Below are positions 35,468 to 44,251 of a DNA stretch of 64,000 nucleotides, one piece after another. Position numbers and translations under genes: made by a program. Location: assembly GCF_003261175.1 (NCBI RefSeq), contig NZ_QLNP01000042.1:1-64000 (forward strand), in the 5' to 3' direction. Numbering within the stretch: position 1 is the first letter of the stretch; each line of letters begins with the position of its first letter. The stretch is from Arthrobacter globiformis. Lineage in GTDB: Bacteria; Actinomycetota; Actinomycetes; Actinomycetales; Micrococcaceae. The notes under the pieces were generated by a model. The model searched no databases and was not told the origin of the DNA. It saw nothing but the letters and a program-made list of their open reading frames with translations.

Positions 35468-37474
35468 ATGGCAGGGGAACGGATCGTCATTGGCTTGTCG
35501 GGAGGCCTCGAGGGGGAGATCCTGATCCGCCGTGCCGCCAAGGTCCTGGACGGTGCCGGCGGCGGTGACCTGCTGGCCGTGCACATCCGTTCCGCGGAGG
35601 GTGCGTCGGGCGAATCCACCAGCGCCCTCGAGTCCCAGCGCCGCCTGGTGGTGGAGCTGGGCGGCAGCTACCACACCGTCGCCGCCGACGAACCCGTCGA
35701 CGCACTCCTGGGGTTCGCGTCCCATGTGGGCGCAACCCGGCTGGTCATCGGCCAGTCGCGCGCGCATCCGCTGTCCAGGCTCCTTTCGGGCGGCACGGAG
35801 ACGCGGATCATCCGCCGTGCGGGCGACCTCGACGTGCAGGTGGTGCCGCATCCGCTGGCCGGGCGCGGCACGGGCCGCCGGCGGCAGCGGGACCTTGGCC
35901 GCGTGCGCGTCGCCGTCGGCTTCGTGCTGGCGGCCGCCGTCCCCATCCTGATGCAGCTGGCGCTCGCCGTCATCGAGCACAGCGTGGCCACCGCCGTCCT
36001 GGTCCAGCTCGCCGGGGCCGTGGCCGTGGCGCTCGTGGGCGGGCTCTGGCCTGCCGTCGCCGGAGCGCTCTGGAGCAGCCTGCTGGTCAACTACTTTTCC
36101 ACGCCGCCGGTCGGTGAGCTGGCCATCGGCGACCCGCAGGACCTCCTTTCCCTCGGCGTGTTTGTGGGCGTCTCGGTGGCCGTGGCCGGCGTGGTGGACA
36201 GGTCCGCACGCCGTTCCAAGGAGGCCGGCCGGGCGCGCGCCGAGGCGGCCACGCTCGGCGAGCTCGCCCGCGGAGCCACCCGCGCCGAGGATACGGTGGG
36301 CAGTCTTCTGGAACAGGCGCTGGACGTCTTCGGGGTCCGCGGCGCGGCTCTCTTCAGCGGCGCCGCGTTCGACCCCGCATCCGGCGCCGGTCCCGGCGCG
36401 CGGCTGCTCGCGAGTGCGGGCGAGCTCACGGAGCATGAACGGGAGGGCGCGGATTTCGCCGGGCACGCCGTGGAAGCCGGGCACACCGTGGAACCGGTCG
36501 ACGACGGCACCTGGCTGGTGCTGTTCGGCAGGACCGTGCCGGCTGCCGACAGCAGCCTGCTGGGCGCTTTCGCAGCGCACGTACTGGCCCAGCTCGAGCG
36601 CCAGCAGCTGGCCGCCAGCCGCCTCGAGGTGCTGCGGCTGGCCGAGGGAAACACCATGCGCACCGCCATCCTGCGGGCCGTCTCGCACGACCTCCGCACC
36701 CCGCTCGCCGGGATCAAACTCGCCGTCGGCGGTCTCCTGCAGACCGCCGTCACGTATCCCCCCGAGGAGAAACGGGAGCTGTTGGAAACCATCGACGAAT
36801 GCTCGGACCGGCTGGACGCCCTGGTGGGCAACCTCCTCGACATGTCCAGGATCACTGCCGACTCGGTCCGTCCCCTGCTGAAGCCCGTTCGGTGGCTCGA
36901 TGTTGTGCCTCCCGCGCTGCGTGGCCTTCCGGCGGGGAGCGTGCGGGTGGAACTGCCGCCGAACCTTCCCGCCGTCGACGCCGACGCAGTCCTGCTGGAG
37001 CGCGTCATCGCCAATATCGCAGAGAACGCGGTCAAGTACGCCCCGGCCTCCGACGTAAAAGTGACGGCGGCGGCGGGCGGGCTTAGCGGCGCCGTCCTCA
37101 ACGGCCACCCGGCGGGTGAACTGAGGATCATCGACCACGGACGCGGTGTCCCGGGCCGGAATGTGCCCGCCATGTTCCGGCCGTTCCAGCGCCTGGACGA
37201 TGTGTCCCAGTCCACCGGCGTGGGCCTCGGACTGGCGGTCGCGAGGGGGTTCGTCTCGGCCATGGGCGGCAGCCTGGCGGCAGAGGAGACGCCCGGCGGG
37301 GGACTGACCATGGTCATCCGGCTTCCCCTGTCAACGGGGCATGACTCAACCGGGGCCGACGGCGGCACCTCCGCCGCTGTGCCCGGCGTTTCAGTGCCCG
37401 GCGTTTCAGTGCCTGGCGTGGTTTCAGTTCCTGGGGTTTCACCTGCCGTATCTCCACAGGAGACTGCCCAGTGA
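35468..37474 (+). CDS. KdpD-like sensor histidine kinase without the N-terminal KdpD ATPase domain
   Basis: A 668-residue protein from ATG 35468; an in-frame GTG at 35411 is possible but has no ribosome site. Order: a universal-stress-like domain (about 1-125), a DUF4118 membrane domain with about four short helices (about 140-245), a GAF-like section, then the kinase. H407 lies in AVSHDLRTPL; the ATP lid shows ANIAENAVKYAP, DHGRGVPG and GVGLGLAVA. The classic KdpD P-loop domain is missing. The C-terminus has VPGVS repeats. It overlaps the regulator by 4 bases (GTGA). Probably senses potassium or osmotic conditions. Confidence 0.85.
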   Translation: MAGERIVIGLSGGLEGEILIRRAAKVLDGAGGGDLLAVHIRSAEGASGESTSALESQRRLVVELGGSYHTVAADEPVDALLGFASHVGATRLVIGQSRAHPLSRLLSGGTETRIIRRAGDLDVQVVPHPLAGRGTGRRRQRDLGRVRVAVGFVLAAAVPILMQLALAVIEHSVATAVLVQLAGAVAVALVGGLWPAVAGALWSSLLVNYFSTPPVGELAIGDPQDLLSLGVFVGVSVAVAGVVDRSARRSKEAGRARAEAATLGELARGATRAEDTVGSLLEQALDVFGVRGAALFSGAAFDPASGAGPGARLLASAGELTEHEREGADFAGHAVEAGHTVEPVDDGTWLVLFGRTVPAADSSLLGAFAAHVLAQLERQQLAASRLEVLRLAEGNTMRTAILRAVSHDLRTPLAGIKLAVGGLLQTAVTYPPEEKRELLETIDECSDRLDALVGNLLDMSRITADSVRPLLKPVRWLDVVPPALRGLPAGSVRVELPPNLPAVDADAVLLERVIANIAENAVKYAPASDVKVTAAAGGLSGAVLNGHPAGELRIIDHGRGVPGRNVPAMFRPFQRLDDVSQSTGVGLGLAVARGFVSAMGGSLAAEETPGGGLTMVIRLPLSTGHDSTGADGGTSAAVPGVSVPGVSVPGVVSVPGVSPAVSPQETAQ

Positions 37475-38145
37475 CGGGCGTCCTCGTTGTGGATGATGAC
37501 CAGCATCTGCTGAAGGCGCTGCGGATCACGCTGCAGGCGCACGGCTACACCGTGGAGACGGCCGCGGACGGGGAGGCCGCGCTGATTGCTGCGTCCCGCA
37601 ATCCGCCCGGGCTTGTTGTCCTGGATCTTGGATTGCCGGACATGGACGGCGCGGCGGTCCTCCGGGAACTCCGCCGGTGGAGCTCCGCCCCGGTCCTGGT
37701 GCTCTCGGCCCGGCACGGTTCATCGGACAAGGTGGACGCCCTCGACGCCGGCGCTGACGATTACATCACCAAGCCCTTCGGGCTGGAGGAACTCCTGGCC
37801 CGGCTTCGCGCGCTCCTGCGGCGCGCGCCGGAAACCGCCGAACCGTCCACCGTGGACACCGCGGAGTTCAGCGTGGACCTGGGGCGGCGGATGGTCACCC
37901 GGAATGGTGAGCCTGTCCGGCTGACACCCACGGAGTGGAGCATCCTGGAACTCCTGGTGCGGAACCCGGGCAAGCTCATCACCCAGCAGCAGATCCTGGC
38001 CACCGTTTGGGGACCAGCCTACGAGAAGGAAGCCAACTACCTGCGGGTGTACATGGCCCAGCTCCGGCGCAAGCTGGAGGCGGACACAGGCAACCCGCGC
38101 CATCTGCTGACCGAGGCCGGCGTCGGATACCGCTTCCGGCCCTGA
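37471..38145 (+). CDS. KdpE-like OmpR-family response regulator
   Basis: A 224-residue protein starting at a GTG that overlaps the kinase stop. The receiver is intact: D8-D10 acidic cluster, phosphoacceptor D52 in VVLDLGLPD, and K in YITKPF. The C-terminal winged helix is typical OmpR type (LTPTEWSILELLVRNPGKLIT; YLRVYMAQLRRKLE). It should be phosphorylated by the kinase encoded just upstream. No kdpFABC operon is in the window; the divergent permease gene is the likely local target. Confidence 0.9.
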   Translation: MTGVLVVDDDQHLLKALRITLQAHGYTVETAADGEAALIAASRNPPGLVVLDLGLPDMDGAAVLRELRRWSSAPVLVLSARHGSSDKVDALDAGADDYITKPFGLEELLARLRALLRRAPETAEPSTVDTAEFSVDLGRRMVTRNGEPVRLTPTEWSILELLVRNPGKLITQQQILATVWGPAYEKEANYLRVYMAQLRRKLEADTGNPRHLLTEAGVGYRFRP

Positions 38146-38271
38146 CCTGTCCGTATGCACATCCCGTGAACTTCCGTGAACCCCTATGAAGGGAAGCCGG
38201 ATTCGGGCAACATGTGTAGGGCCGGGCGCCGCACGCCGGGCGCCACACGTACAGCCGAAGGAGAACAGATC

Positions 38272-38703
38272 GTGTCCACCCTGCTCAACCCGTACCTCAG
38301 CTTCCGTGACACCGCCCGCGACGCCATGACCTTCTACCAGTCGGTGTTCGGCGGCGACCTGGCACTCAGCACCTTCGGGGAGTTCCACGCCAGTGAAGAT
38401 CCTGCCGAGTCGGACAAGATCATGCACGGGATGCTGACCTCGGAGAAGGGGCTCGTGCTCATGGGGGCCGACACCCCCAACTCCATGGACTATTCGCCGG
38501 GGAATAACATCTCGGTATCGCTCAGCGGGGACGACGAGGCGGAACTTCGCGGCTACTACGACAAACTCTCCGGCGACGGCGGCACCGTCACCGTCCCGAT
38601 GGAGAAGGCTCCGTGGGGCGACATCTTCGGCATGTGCACCGACAAGTTCGGCATCGCGTGGCTGGTGAACGTCAGCGGAGCCTCGGCAGCTCCGGCTCCC
38701 TAG
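38272..38703 (+). CDS. VOC-family (PhnB/glyoxalase-like) protein
   Basis: A 143-residue protein from GTG 38272, with GAAGGAG at a good distance; a longer frame to 38176 lacks support. The sequence follows the PhnB-like 3-demethylubiquinone-9 methyltransferase-like fold: LNPYLSFRDTARDAMTFYQS, FGGDLALSTFGEF and WGDIFGMCTDKFGIAWLVN. Such proteins are small homodimers, often with a metal site, and mostly of unknown substrate. It converges on the phosphoketolase gene with a repeat element between them. Confidence 0.85.
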   Translation: MSTLLNPYLSFRDTARDAMTFYQSVFGGDLALSTFGEFHASEDPAESDKIMHGMLTSEKGLVLMGADTPNSMDYSPGNNISVSLSGDDEAELRGYYDKLSGDGGTVTVPMEKAPWGDIFGMCTDKFGIAWLVNVSGASAAPAP

Positions 38704-38726
38704 CGGGTAACGCCAAGAACGGGGCC

Positions 38727-38780
38727 CACGCCCGCAGGGTTCCCTGGCCGAGCTTGCGAGGTTAGGGCGCGGGTGGGGAG
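38727..38780. repeat. REP-like palindromic element, copy 1
   Basis: The core at 38742-38767 runs CCCTGGCCGAGC to CGAGGTTAGGG; the outer arms GCCCACGCCCGC and GCGCGGGTGGGG can pair. It closely matches the two tandem copies at 52141-52256. It lies between convergent genes and overlaps the phosphoketolase stop, so it could act as a bidirectional terminator. Confidence 0.65.
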
Positions 38781-41221
38781 GAACCGGGCGGCGACCATAC
38801 CCACTCGCGGATTTCGGGCAGATCCTCGAAGTGCTCCCGGATGTATTCGGCATGGGCGTCCAGCTGCTGGTTGCAGTGATCGGCCAGGGCCTCCGCGCCG
38901 TCGAACTGCCGCGGCATCCGGCGCAGGGCCTCCAACGCCAGGTGGTACCGGCTCATCCGGTTGACCACCACCATGTCGAACGGGGTGGTGGTAGTGCCCT
39001 GCTGGCTGTAGCCGCGGACGTGGAACCGGTCAGGGTTTGGCCGCCCGTGCAGGAGCTGGTGGAACGAGCGGGCGTAGCCGTGCCATGCCACGACCACCTC
39101 GCAGGTGTCTGTGAACAGCGAAGTGAACGTCCCGTCGTCGAGCCCGTGCGGGTGCACGTCGCGCGGCGGAAGAACCATGGCGTCCATGACGTTCACCACG
39201 CGAACGGTGGCATCGGGAACGTGGCGCTGCAGCAGCCAGGCCGCCGCGAGTGCCTCCTCGGTGGGGATGTCGCCGGCGCAGGCGAGGACGACGTCCGGTT
39301 CCGTGCTGCTGCCGTCCTCGTTGCCGGCCCACTGCCAGCGGGAGGCTCCGGCCTCGGCATGCGCGCGGGCTTCCGCAAGGGTCAGGTACTGGGGGTGCGA
39401 CTGCTTGTCGACGACGACCAGGTTCACATAGTCCTTGCTGAGCAGGGTGTGCTCGGCCGCCGCCAGCAGAGTGTTGGTGTCCGGCGGCAGGTAGATTCTC
39501 GTCACCTCGCCGGACAGGGACAGAACGGTGTCGATCAGGCCTGGACCCTGGTGGCTGAAGCCGTTGTGGTCGTTGCGCCAGCAGGTGGAGGTCAGCAGGA
39601 TGTTCAGGCTCGGCACCGGCGAGCGCCATTCCAGCTCCCGGGCGTGCTGCAGCCACTTGGCGTGCTGGACGGTCATGGAGGCGCTGACCATGGCGAAGGC
39701 CTCGTAGCTGGCGAAGAACCCGTGCCGTCCGGTCAGCAGGTAGCCTTCCAGCCAGCCCTGGCACAGGTGCTCGGAGAGCACCTCCATGACGCGGCCGTCC
39801 GGCGAGACGTGGCTGTCCCCGCCGTCGCTATCCGTGCCGTTCCCCGGCAGCATCAGGCAACGGTCGGTGGCCTCAAACACGGCGCCCAGCCTGTTGCTGT
39901 TGGTTTCGTCCGGGCAGAACAGCCGGAACCGCGGGTTGTCCTCCGTGCCGGTGTAGAGGTCGCGGAACAGTTCGCCCAGCGGCTTGGTGGTTTCGATGCT
40001 GGTTGAACCGGGCTGGCCGGGGTTGACGGCGTACCGGGCGAGGTCGGGTATCTCCAGCGGGACGGACGGCTGGCCGTTGGCCCACGGCGCCGCCCCCATC
40101 CGGAGCCTGCCTTCCGGCGCCAAAGCGGCCAGTTCGGGGAGGAGCCGGCCTTCGTCGTCGAACAGGGATTCGGGCTGGTAGGAACTCATCCATTGCTCCA
40201 GCAGCGCCAGGTGCTCCGGGTTGTCCCTGACACCGGACAGGGGAACCTGGTGCGCGCGGAACGTGCCTTCCACCGGGGTGCCGTCCACGGACTCCGGTCC
40301 GGTCCAGCCCTTGGGGGTCCGCAGTATGATCGCGGGCCAGCGTGGCGCCGTCGTTCGCTTGCTGCCAGAGCCGTTACTGCCGGAGCCGGAAGCGCCGGAA
40401 CCGGCGCCCCGGGCGGCCTGCTGGATGCCCCGGATGGTGGCATACGCGTTGTCCAGGGCGGCGGCCAGGGCCCGGTGGACCTTCTCGGGCTGGTCGCCGG
40501 ACACTGTCACGGGTTCCCAGCCGTTGGCGCTTAGCAATGCCTCGACGTCCGCGTCGGGGCGGCGTCCCAGGACTGTAGGCCCGGAAATTTTGGCCCCGTT
40601 GAGGTGCAGGATGGGCAGGACCGCGCCGTCCCGCGAGGGGTTGAGGAAGAACGGCGCCGTCCACGAGGCGGCCAGCGGGCCGGTCTCGGCCTCGCCGTCG
40701 CCGACCACGCAGGCGGCGATGAGACCCGGGTTGTCCAGCACCGCGCCGGTGGCGTGCATCAGCGAGTAGCCCAGCTCGCCGCCCTCGTGGATGGACCCCG
40801 GGGTGGCCGGACCCACGTGGCTGCCCACACCGCCCGGCGTCGAAAACTGCCGTGCCAGCCGGCGCAGCCCGGCGGCGTCGCGGCTGACTTGAGGGTAGAT
40901 CTCGGAGTACGTGCCCTCGAGGTAGACGTTCGCCACCACCGACGGTCCGCCGTGGCCCGGGCCTGCGATGAACAGGACCTCGGCCGACGTTTTCCTGATC
41001 AGCCGGTTCAGGTGGGCGTAGATCAGCGACAGCCCTGGGCCGGTGCCCCAGTGCCCCAGCAGCCTCGGCTTAATGTGTTCCGGCCGCAGCGGCTCCCGAA
41101 GCAGTGCATTGTCCTGGAGGTAGATCTGGGCCACTGTCAGGTAGTTCGCCGCGTTCCAGTAGCGGTGGAGGAGGTCCAGTTCGTCGTCCGAAATTTCCCC
41201 GTTTGCCCCGGCCATGCCCAT
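38762..41221 (-). CDS. xfp: Phosphoketolase (xylulose-5-P/fructose-6-P)
   Basis: An 819-residue thiamine-diphosphate enzyme that splits xylulose-5-phosphate (and often fructose-6-phosphate) with phosphate into acetyl phosphate plus a sugar phosphate. Family marks: EHIKPRLLGHWGTGPGLSLIYAHLNR, FIAGPGHGGPS, GDGEAETGPLAASW, FCPDETNSNRL, and NDHNGFSHQGPG. ATG 41221 has GGAAGG upstream and is preferred over 41263. The Ser/Gly insert near residue 280 (GSGASGSGSNGSGS) is unusual low complexity. It is cytoplasmic and divergent from a HAD-like gene. Acetate kinase or phosphotransacetylase genes are not nearby. Confidence 0.94.
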   Translation of the reverse strand: MGMAGANGEISDDELDLLHRYWNAANYLTVAQIYLQDNALLREPLRPEHIKPRLLGHWGTGPGLSLIYAHLNRLIRKTSAEVLFIAGPGHGGPSVVANVYLEGTYSEIYPQVSRDAAGLRRLARQFSTPGGVGSHVGPATPGSIHEGGELGYSLMHATGAVLDNPGLIAACVVGDGEAETGPLAASWTAPFFLNPSRDGAVLPILHLNGAKISGPTVLGRRPDADVEALLSANGWEPVTVSGDQPEKVHRALAAALDNAYATIRGIQQAARGAGSGASGSGSNGSGSKRTTAPRWPAIILRTPKGWTGPESVDGTPVEGTFRAHQVPLSGVRDNPEHLALLEQWMSSYQPESLFDDEGRLLPELAALAPEGRLRMGAAPWANGQPSVPLEIPDLARYAVNPGQPGSTSIETTKPLGELFRDLYTGTEDNPRFRLFCPDETNSNRLGAVFEATDRCLMLPGNGTDSDGGDSHVSPDGRVMEVLSEHLCQGWLEGYLLTGRHGFFASYEAFAMVSASMTVQHAKWLQHARELEWRSPVPSLNILLTSTCWRNDHNGFSHQGPGLIDTVLSLSGEVTRIYLPPDTNTLLAAAEHTLLSKDYVNLVVVDKQSHPQYLTLAEARAHAEAGASRWQWAGNEDGSSTEPDVVLACAGDIPTEEALAAAWLLQRHVPDATVRVVNVMDAMVLPPRDVHPHGLDDGTFTSLFTDTCEVVVAWHGYARSFHQLLHGRPNPDRFHVRGYSQQGTTTTPFDMVVVNRMSRYHLALEALRRMPRQFDGAEALADHCNQQLDAHAEYIREHFEDLPEIREWVWSPPGSSPPAP

Positions 41222-41398
41222 GGATTGCCTTCCGTCGGATCCCGCTCCAGCGCTGACGGGCACAGTCTACCCCGGCATTTTAGCCGCCCTCAGATCCACT
41301 CCGGGGCCGCCGGTCCGGCAGTTGGGGCCTCATGTTTTCCGGAGGCCTTGCCCGGCCTGGCGCGGGTTCCGTAGCGTTGCAGGCGTGGAAGGAATGCC

Positions 41399-41983
41399 GT
41401 GGGAATCGTCGCGTCGAATGGGGACGCCGCGCTAACGGGGGACACCGCGCTAAAGGGAGACACCGGGAACAGGGTGACGACCCTCTACCTCGATGTCGAC
41501 GGCGTGGTGTGCCCGTTCGGCCCGACGGGCACCACGCCCTGGGGCTCCGCCTGGCGTTACACCTTGGCCGGGATGCTGGAAGTTGCCTATGCGGAGGAGC
41601 TGGTGGCGGCCCTGAACCGGCTGTCTCTGCAGCGCGGACTCCGCTGCGTCTGGCTCACCAGCTGGGAGGAACTGGCGCCCGCCGTACTCTGCCCGGTCAC
41701 CGGCCTGGAGGGAAGCTCGTGGCCTGTTCTTACCGCGGACGGGGCGGGAAGCGGCGCGGAATGGTGGAAGCTGGAAGCCATTCAGGCGGACGTGGGCAGG
41801 AACACGCCCGAGCGGATCATCTGGGTGGACGACCAGCTCGCATTTGAAGGCCGCGCGCAGGCGTGGGCACGTATCCTTGGCCGCCGTGCCTTGCTGGTTT
41901 CACCAGACCCCCGGTCCGGGCTGTCGCCGCGTCAGCTGGATGCCATCCGCGCCTTCTCCCGGCCCCCGGACCGGCAGGTGTGA
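41399..41983 (+). CDS. HAD-like small protein (nucleotidase-type fold)
   Basis: A 194-residue protein. Near residue 28 it has LYLDVDGVV, the DxD motif I of HAD phosphatases; VWLTSWEEL is motif II-like and IIWVDDQLAF carries the motif IV aspartates. It resembles the uncharacterised actinobacterial HAD proteins related to RNA-repair-associated HADs. The first 26 residues include imperfect GDTALKGDTG repeats. GGAAGGA before the GTG at 41399 supports that start; a GTG near 41476 would give the bare domain. Substrate unknown. Confidence 0.7.
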   Translation: MGIVASNGDAALTGDTALKGDTGNRVTTLYLDVDGVVCPFGPTGTTPWGSAWRYTLAGMLEVAYAEELVAALNRLSLQRGLRCVWLTSWEELAPAVLCPVTGLEGSSWPVLTADGAGSGAEWWKLEAIQADVGRNTPERIIWVDDQLAFEGRAQAWARILGRRALLVSPDPRSGLSPRQLDAIRAFSRPPDRQV

Positions 41984-42004
41984 CTGAGGATGGACCGTGC
42001 AGGT

Positions 42005-42032
42005 TTGACCTCGTCTGCAGGACGCGTACCAT
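42005..42032 (+). promoter_or_regulatory. Probable promoter of the phosphate transporter operon
   Basis: TTGACC (42005-42010) and TACCAT (42027-42032) have a 16-base gap. A leader of about 130 bases to the GTG at 42172 would follow. Confidence 0.45.
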
Positions 42033-42171
42033 CGATAAGGTTTCAAGCCCGCTCTGCAGCTCCGCTACCCCCACCCCCAGACGTTTTCTTAAACAGAGGG
42101 TGAACTATGCTGTGCAGTGCAGGCAGGGGAAGTGGAACTGCTGTACGTAGACTCTGCAGATTGGGCAACAG

Positions 42172-43401
42172 GTGGACATCACCTTCATGGTGGCGCTGGT
42201 CATTGCGCTGGCGTTATTTTTCGACTTTACGAACGGTTTCCATGACACCGCGAACGCGATGGCCACGCCCATCGCCACCGGTGCCATCAAGCCGAAGACT
42301 GCGGTTGCCCTCGCGGCGGCCCTCAACCTCGTCGGGGCCTTCCTGTCCACGGAGGTCGCGAAAACGGTCTCGGGCGGCATCATCCGCGAGGGATCCGGCG
42401 GGGTCCAAATCACCCCGGATATTATTTTCGCCGGCCTCATGGGCGCCGTTCTGTGGAACATGATCACCTGGCTCAAGGGACTGCCGTCCAGTTCATCCCA
42501 TGCACTCTTCGGGGGCCTCATCGGTGCCGCGATCATCGGCATCGGATTCCACGCCGTCAACCTTGAGACGCTGCTGCAGAAGGTCATTCTGCCCGCCATC
42601 TTCGCCCCGGTGATCGCCGGGCTTGTGGCCTACATCTGCACCCGCATCGCCTATGCGCTCACGGCCCGCCATGATCCGGAGACGGGCAGCAAGCTCACCC
42701 AGAAGCGCGGCGGTTTCCGGACCGGCCAGATCTTCACCTCCAGCCTGGTGGCCCTGGCGCACGGCACCAACGACGCCCAGAAGACCATGGGCATCATCAC
42801 CCTGGTGCTCATCTCGGCAGGAACGCAGCAGCCTGGCTCCGGCCCGCAGCTGTGGGTGATCACGGCGTGCGCACTCGCCATCGCTATCGGAACCTACGCC
42901 GGCGGCTGGCGCATCATCAGGACGATGGGCGCCGGACTCACCGAGGTAAAGCCGGCCCAGGGCTTCGCGGCCGAGTCGAGCACAGCTTCCGCCATCCTGG
43001 CCTCCTCGCACCTGGGGTTTGCACTGTCCACCACCCAGGTGGCCTCCGGTTCAGTGATCGGTTCCGGCATGGGCCGCAGGGGCACCACGGTGCGCTGGCG
43101 CATGGTGGGGCGCATCGCCCTCGGCTGGCTCTTCACGCTGCCCGCCGCGGGCATTGTCGGTGCTTTGACCGCGCTGCTGGTCAAGACCGGGGTTGTCGGC
43201 GTGGTGATTGCGGCAGTGGCCGGCATCGGCGCCGTGCTGTACATGTTCCTGGTGTCCCGCAAATCCCAGGTGGGCCACCACAACGCCGTCGAGGTCGAAG
43301 AGGCCGGGCAGGCAATCCGCTTCGCGAAGAAGAAGGCCCTTGCCAGGGCACGCGCCGCCGAGCGCGCCAAGAACAAAAACCTGAAGGGCCCGCAGCTATG
43401 A
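42172..43401 (+). CDS. Pit-family inorganic phosphate transporter
   Basis: A 409-residue membrane protein with the duplicated PiT signature: DFTNGFHDTANAMATPIATGA in the first half and ALAHGTNDAQKTMGIITLVL in the second, plus LPSSSSHALFGGLIGA. About ten hydrophobic helices and a basic cytoplasmic tail. It imports phosphate (as a metal-phosphate complex) using the proton gradient. The start GTG at 42172 yields the usual N-terminus. Its stop overlaps the start of a small membrane protein gene (ATGA). Confidence 0.93.
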   Translation: MDITFMVALVIALALFFDFTNGFHDTANAMATPIATGAIKPKTAVALAAALNLVGAFLSTEVAKTVSGGIIREGSGGVQITPDIIFAGLMGAVLWNMITWLKGLPSSSSHALFGGLIGAAIIGIGFHAVNLETLLQKVILPAIFAPVIAGLVAYICTRIAYALTARHDPETGSKLTQKRGGFRTGQIFTSSLVALAHGTNDAQKTMGIITLVLISAGTQQPGSGPQLWVITACALAIAIGTYAGGWRIIRTMGAGLTEVKPAQGFAAESSTASAILASSHLGFALSTTQVASGSVIGSGMGRRGTTVRWRMVGRIALGWLFTLPAAGIVGALTALLVKTGVVGVVIAAVAGIGAVLYMFLVSRKSQVGHHNAVEVEEAGQAIRFAKKKALARARAAERAKNKNLKGPQL

Positions 43402-43619
43402 AGTGGTTGGAACTCCTCACCGTAGCCGGCGCCACACTGGTCGCTGCCGTGACTGTGGTGGTCCTCTATTCCCTCGGCGTCCGGCTGACCGCCATCGCCG
43501 GTGACCGCCAGGTGGCCGCGCCGGCGTGGGTCAAATACCTCTCCTACGCCTGCTTTGGACTCTGCGGCCTCGCCGTGATGTTCGGGCTGTACCTGATCAT
43601 TCCGTACTTCAGCGGCTAA
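43398..43619 (+). CDS. Small two-helix membrane protein coupled to the Pit transporter
   Basis: A 73-residue protein starting MKWLELLTVAGATLVAA, overlapping the pit gene by 4 bases. Two hydrophobic helices (about 5-30 and 47-69) flank a short polar loop. No family function is known to me, but the tight coupling suggests it is a subunit or stabiliser of the phosphate transporter; similar small proteins often follow actinobacterial pit genes. It ends LYLIIPYFSG. Confidence 0.75.
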   Translation: MKWLELLTVAGATLVAAVTVVVLYSLGVRLTAIAGDRQVAAPAWVKYLSYACFGLCGLAVMFGLYLIIPYFSG

Positions 43620-43661
43620 GCGGGGGGGTCCGCCGCTCTGGGAACGCGGAACCGGAGTGGC

Positions 43662-43667
43662 TAGGCT
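43662..43667 (+). promoter_or_regulatory. -10 element (TAGGCT) for leaderless DHFR-like mRNA
   Basis: TAGGCT ends 6 bases before ATG 43674; no Shine-Dalgarno site is present. Confidence 0.55.
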
Positions 43668-43673
43668 GGGTCC

Positions 43674-44240
43674 ATGCCCAGTGTCCAGTACTACGTTGCT
43701 TCCTCCCTCGACGGCTTCATCGCCACGGCAGACGACGACCTTGCCTGGCTGCTGCAGTTCGACGGCTTCGAAGGCGGCAAGGAAAGCTACGACGCCTTCA
43801 TGTCCGGCGTCGGATGCATCGTCATGGGCGGGACCACCTACGAGTGGCTGATGGAGCACGAACCCGGCAACTGGCCCTACCCCGGCACACCCTGCTGGAT
43901 CTTCACCCATCACGAGTTCACCGCCCCGCCGGGTGCTGACATCACCTTCGTCCGCGGCGAGGTGAACGAATTCATTGACGACCTCCGGCGTGACGCTGCC
44001 GGCCAAAACATCTGGGTGGTGGGCGGCGGCGAGCTCGCCGCCCAGTTTGCCGGCGCCGGCCTCCTGGACGAACTGATCGTTTCGGTCATTCCCGTGGTCC
44101 TCGGCGCGGGAAAACGGCTGCTTCCCCTCGTCCAGGGCCCGACGGCGCCACTCGAGTTTCAGGAGGCGCGTCCCCAGGGGCGGGGGATCGTGGAGCTCCG
44201 GTACCGCTGGCCTGAGCGCCAGGGTTCTCCTGAGCGCTAG
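43674..44240 (+). CDS. Dihydrofolate reductase-family (RibD C-terminal) protein
   Basis: A 188-residue RibD_C-type protein: YYVASSLDGFIATADDDLAWL at the N-terminus, CIVMGGTTYEWL, IWVVGGGELAAQFAGAGLLDELIVS, and VVLGAGKRLLP. This is the NADPH-binding fold seen in many stand-alone YyaP/YqjY-like proteins; the real substrate is unknown and folate reduction is not implied. It converges on the thioesterase gene with 11 bases between the stops. Confidence 0.88.
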   Translation: MPSVQYYVASSLDGFIATADDDLAWLLQFDGFEGGKESYDAFMSGVGCIVMGGTTYEWLMEHEPGNWPYPGTPCWIFTHHEFTAPPGADITFVRGEVNEFIDDLRRDAAGQNIWVVGGGELAAQFAGAGLLDELIVSVIPVVLGAGKRLLPLVQGPTAPLEFQEARPQGRGIVELRYRWPERQGSPER

Positions 44241-44251
44241 GGTTTTCGGCT

